From the NCBI GenBank assembly GCA_023436715.1, contig JAEZIJ010000205.1, positions 1 through 56,480 on the forward strand: a stretch of DNA of 56,480 nt, in the 5' to 3' direction. A program made the translations under genes and the position numbers. Shown here one piece after another: positions 56,466 through 56,480 of this stretch (position 1 is its first letter; each line of letters starts with the position of its first letter). The DNA is from Acidobacteriota bacterium. Lineage in GTDB: Bacteria; Acidobacteriota; Terriglobia; Bryobacterales; Bryobacteraceae. The notes beneath the pieces were generated by a model, which was given only the letters and a program-made list of their open reading frames with translations, was not told the origin of the DNA and ran no database searches.

Positions 56466-56480
56466 AAAAGGAGCAAAGGG

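Overview
The window looks like a chromosome segment of a GC-rich Acidobacteriota bacterium of the Solibacter/Bryobacter type. This is inferred from several things: secreted carboxypeptidase-regulatory-like repeats, Tat-signal sugar-acid enzymes, the linked tgt-yajC-secD-secF and TonB-ExbB-ExbD-ExbD blocks, a Rel protein, PAS/GAF sensors, and many short palindromic intergenic repeats. No rRNA, tRNA or CRISPR array was seen.

Left chromosomal arm (1-24.8 kb). After a secreted repeat protein and a RodZ-like HTH protein comes a tightly overlapped minus-strand operon for sugar-acid breakdown: a DapA-family lyase, an FGGY kinase, a class II aldolase, a HAD phosphatase and an enolase-superfamily dehydratase with a Tat signal. 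A SYLF protein and a YfdX-like protein follow, both exported. Next are tgt, yajC, secD and secF, then a TonB/ExbB/ExbD/ExbD/TPR-lipoprotein energy-transduction cluster. rel is preceded by a TATAAT box and a small hairpin with nine T that ends one base before the ATG. A DUF971 protein, a second TonB, an AlkD-like DNA glycosylase, a 26-codon membrane mini-ORF, a CCA-adding-type enzyme and a XerC/D-type recombinase complete the arm.

Integrated element (24,840-48,551, about 23.7 kb). It is bounded by a 15-bp perfect direct repeat (20 bp with one mismatch) and has clustered TGCGGGAT-type boxes about 11 bp apart near both ends. A tyrosine integrase lies at its right end. It carries small Cys-rich proteins, a three-gene minus-strand operon, and an 11-kb plus-strand late operon. 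The late operon encodes a membrane-anchored transglutaminase-like protein, about seven small single-TM proteins, Arg/Lys-rich proteins with repeated Asn-Pro motifs, three adjacent beta-rich proteins with a shared capsid-like signature, LamG and fibre-like proteins, a holin-like protein and a GH108 endolysin. Beyond it lie an HNH nuclease, a serine recombinase, a membrane-anchored muramidase, two divergent regulators over an array of TTGA-type repeats, and a replication operon with a C5 methyltransferase, a SpoVG-like protein and a primase-polymerase/SF3 helicase. No terminase, portal, HK97 capsid, tail or packaging ATPase was found. My reading is a provirus of a tailless, membrane-containing phage lineage that may be undescribed. 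This is inference and needs structural comparison.

Right chromosomal arm (48.6-56.5 kb). It holds a short conserved protein whose leader contains attR, a methyl-accepting chemotaxis protein preceded by a decayed cheW, a wHTH-GAF-PAS-PAS protein, a 2H phosphoesterase, a small unknown protein, a patatin-like lipase and an RND/ABC-type efflux adaptor. A 31-bp repeat occurs once in each chromosomal arm in opposite orientation.
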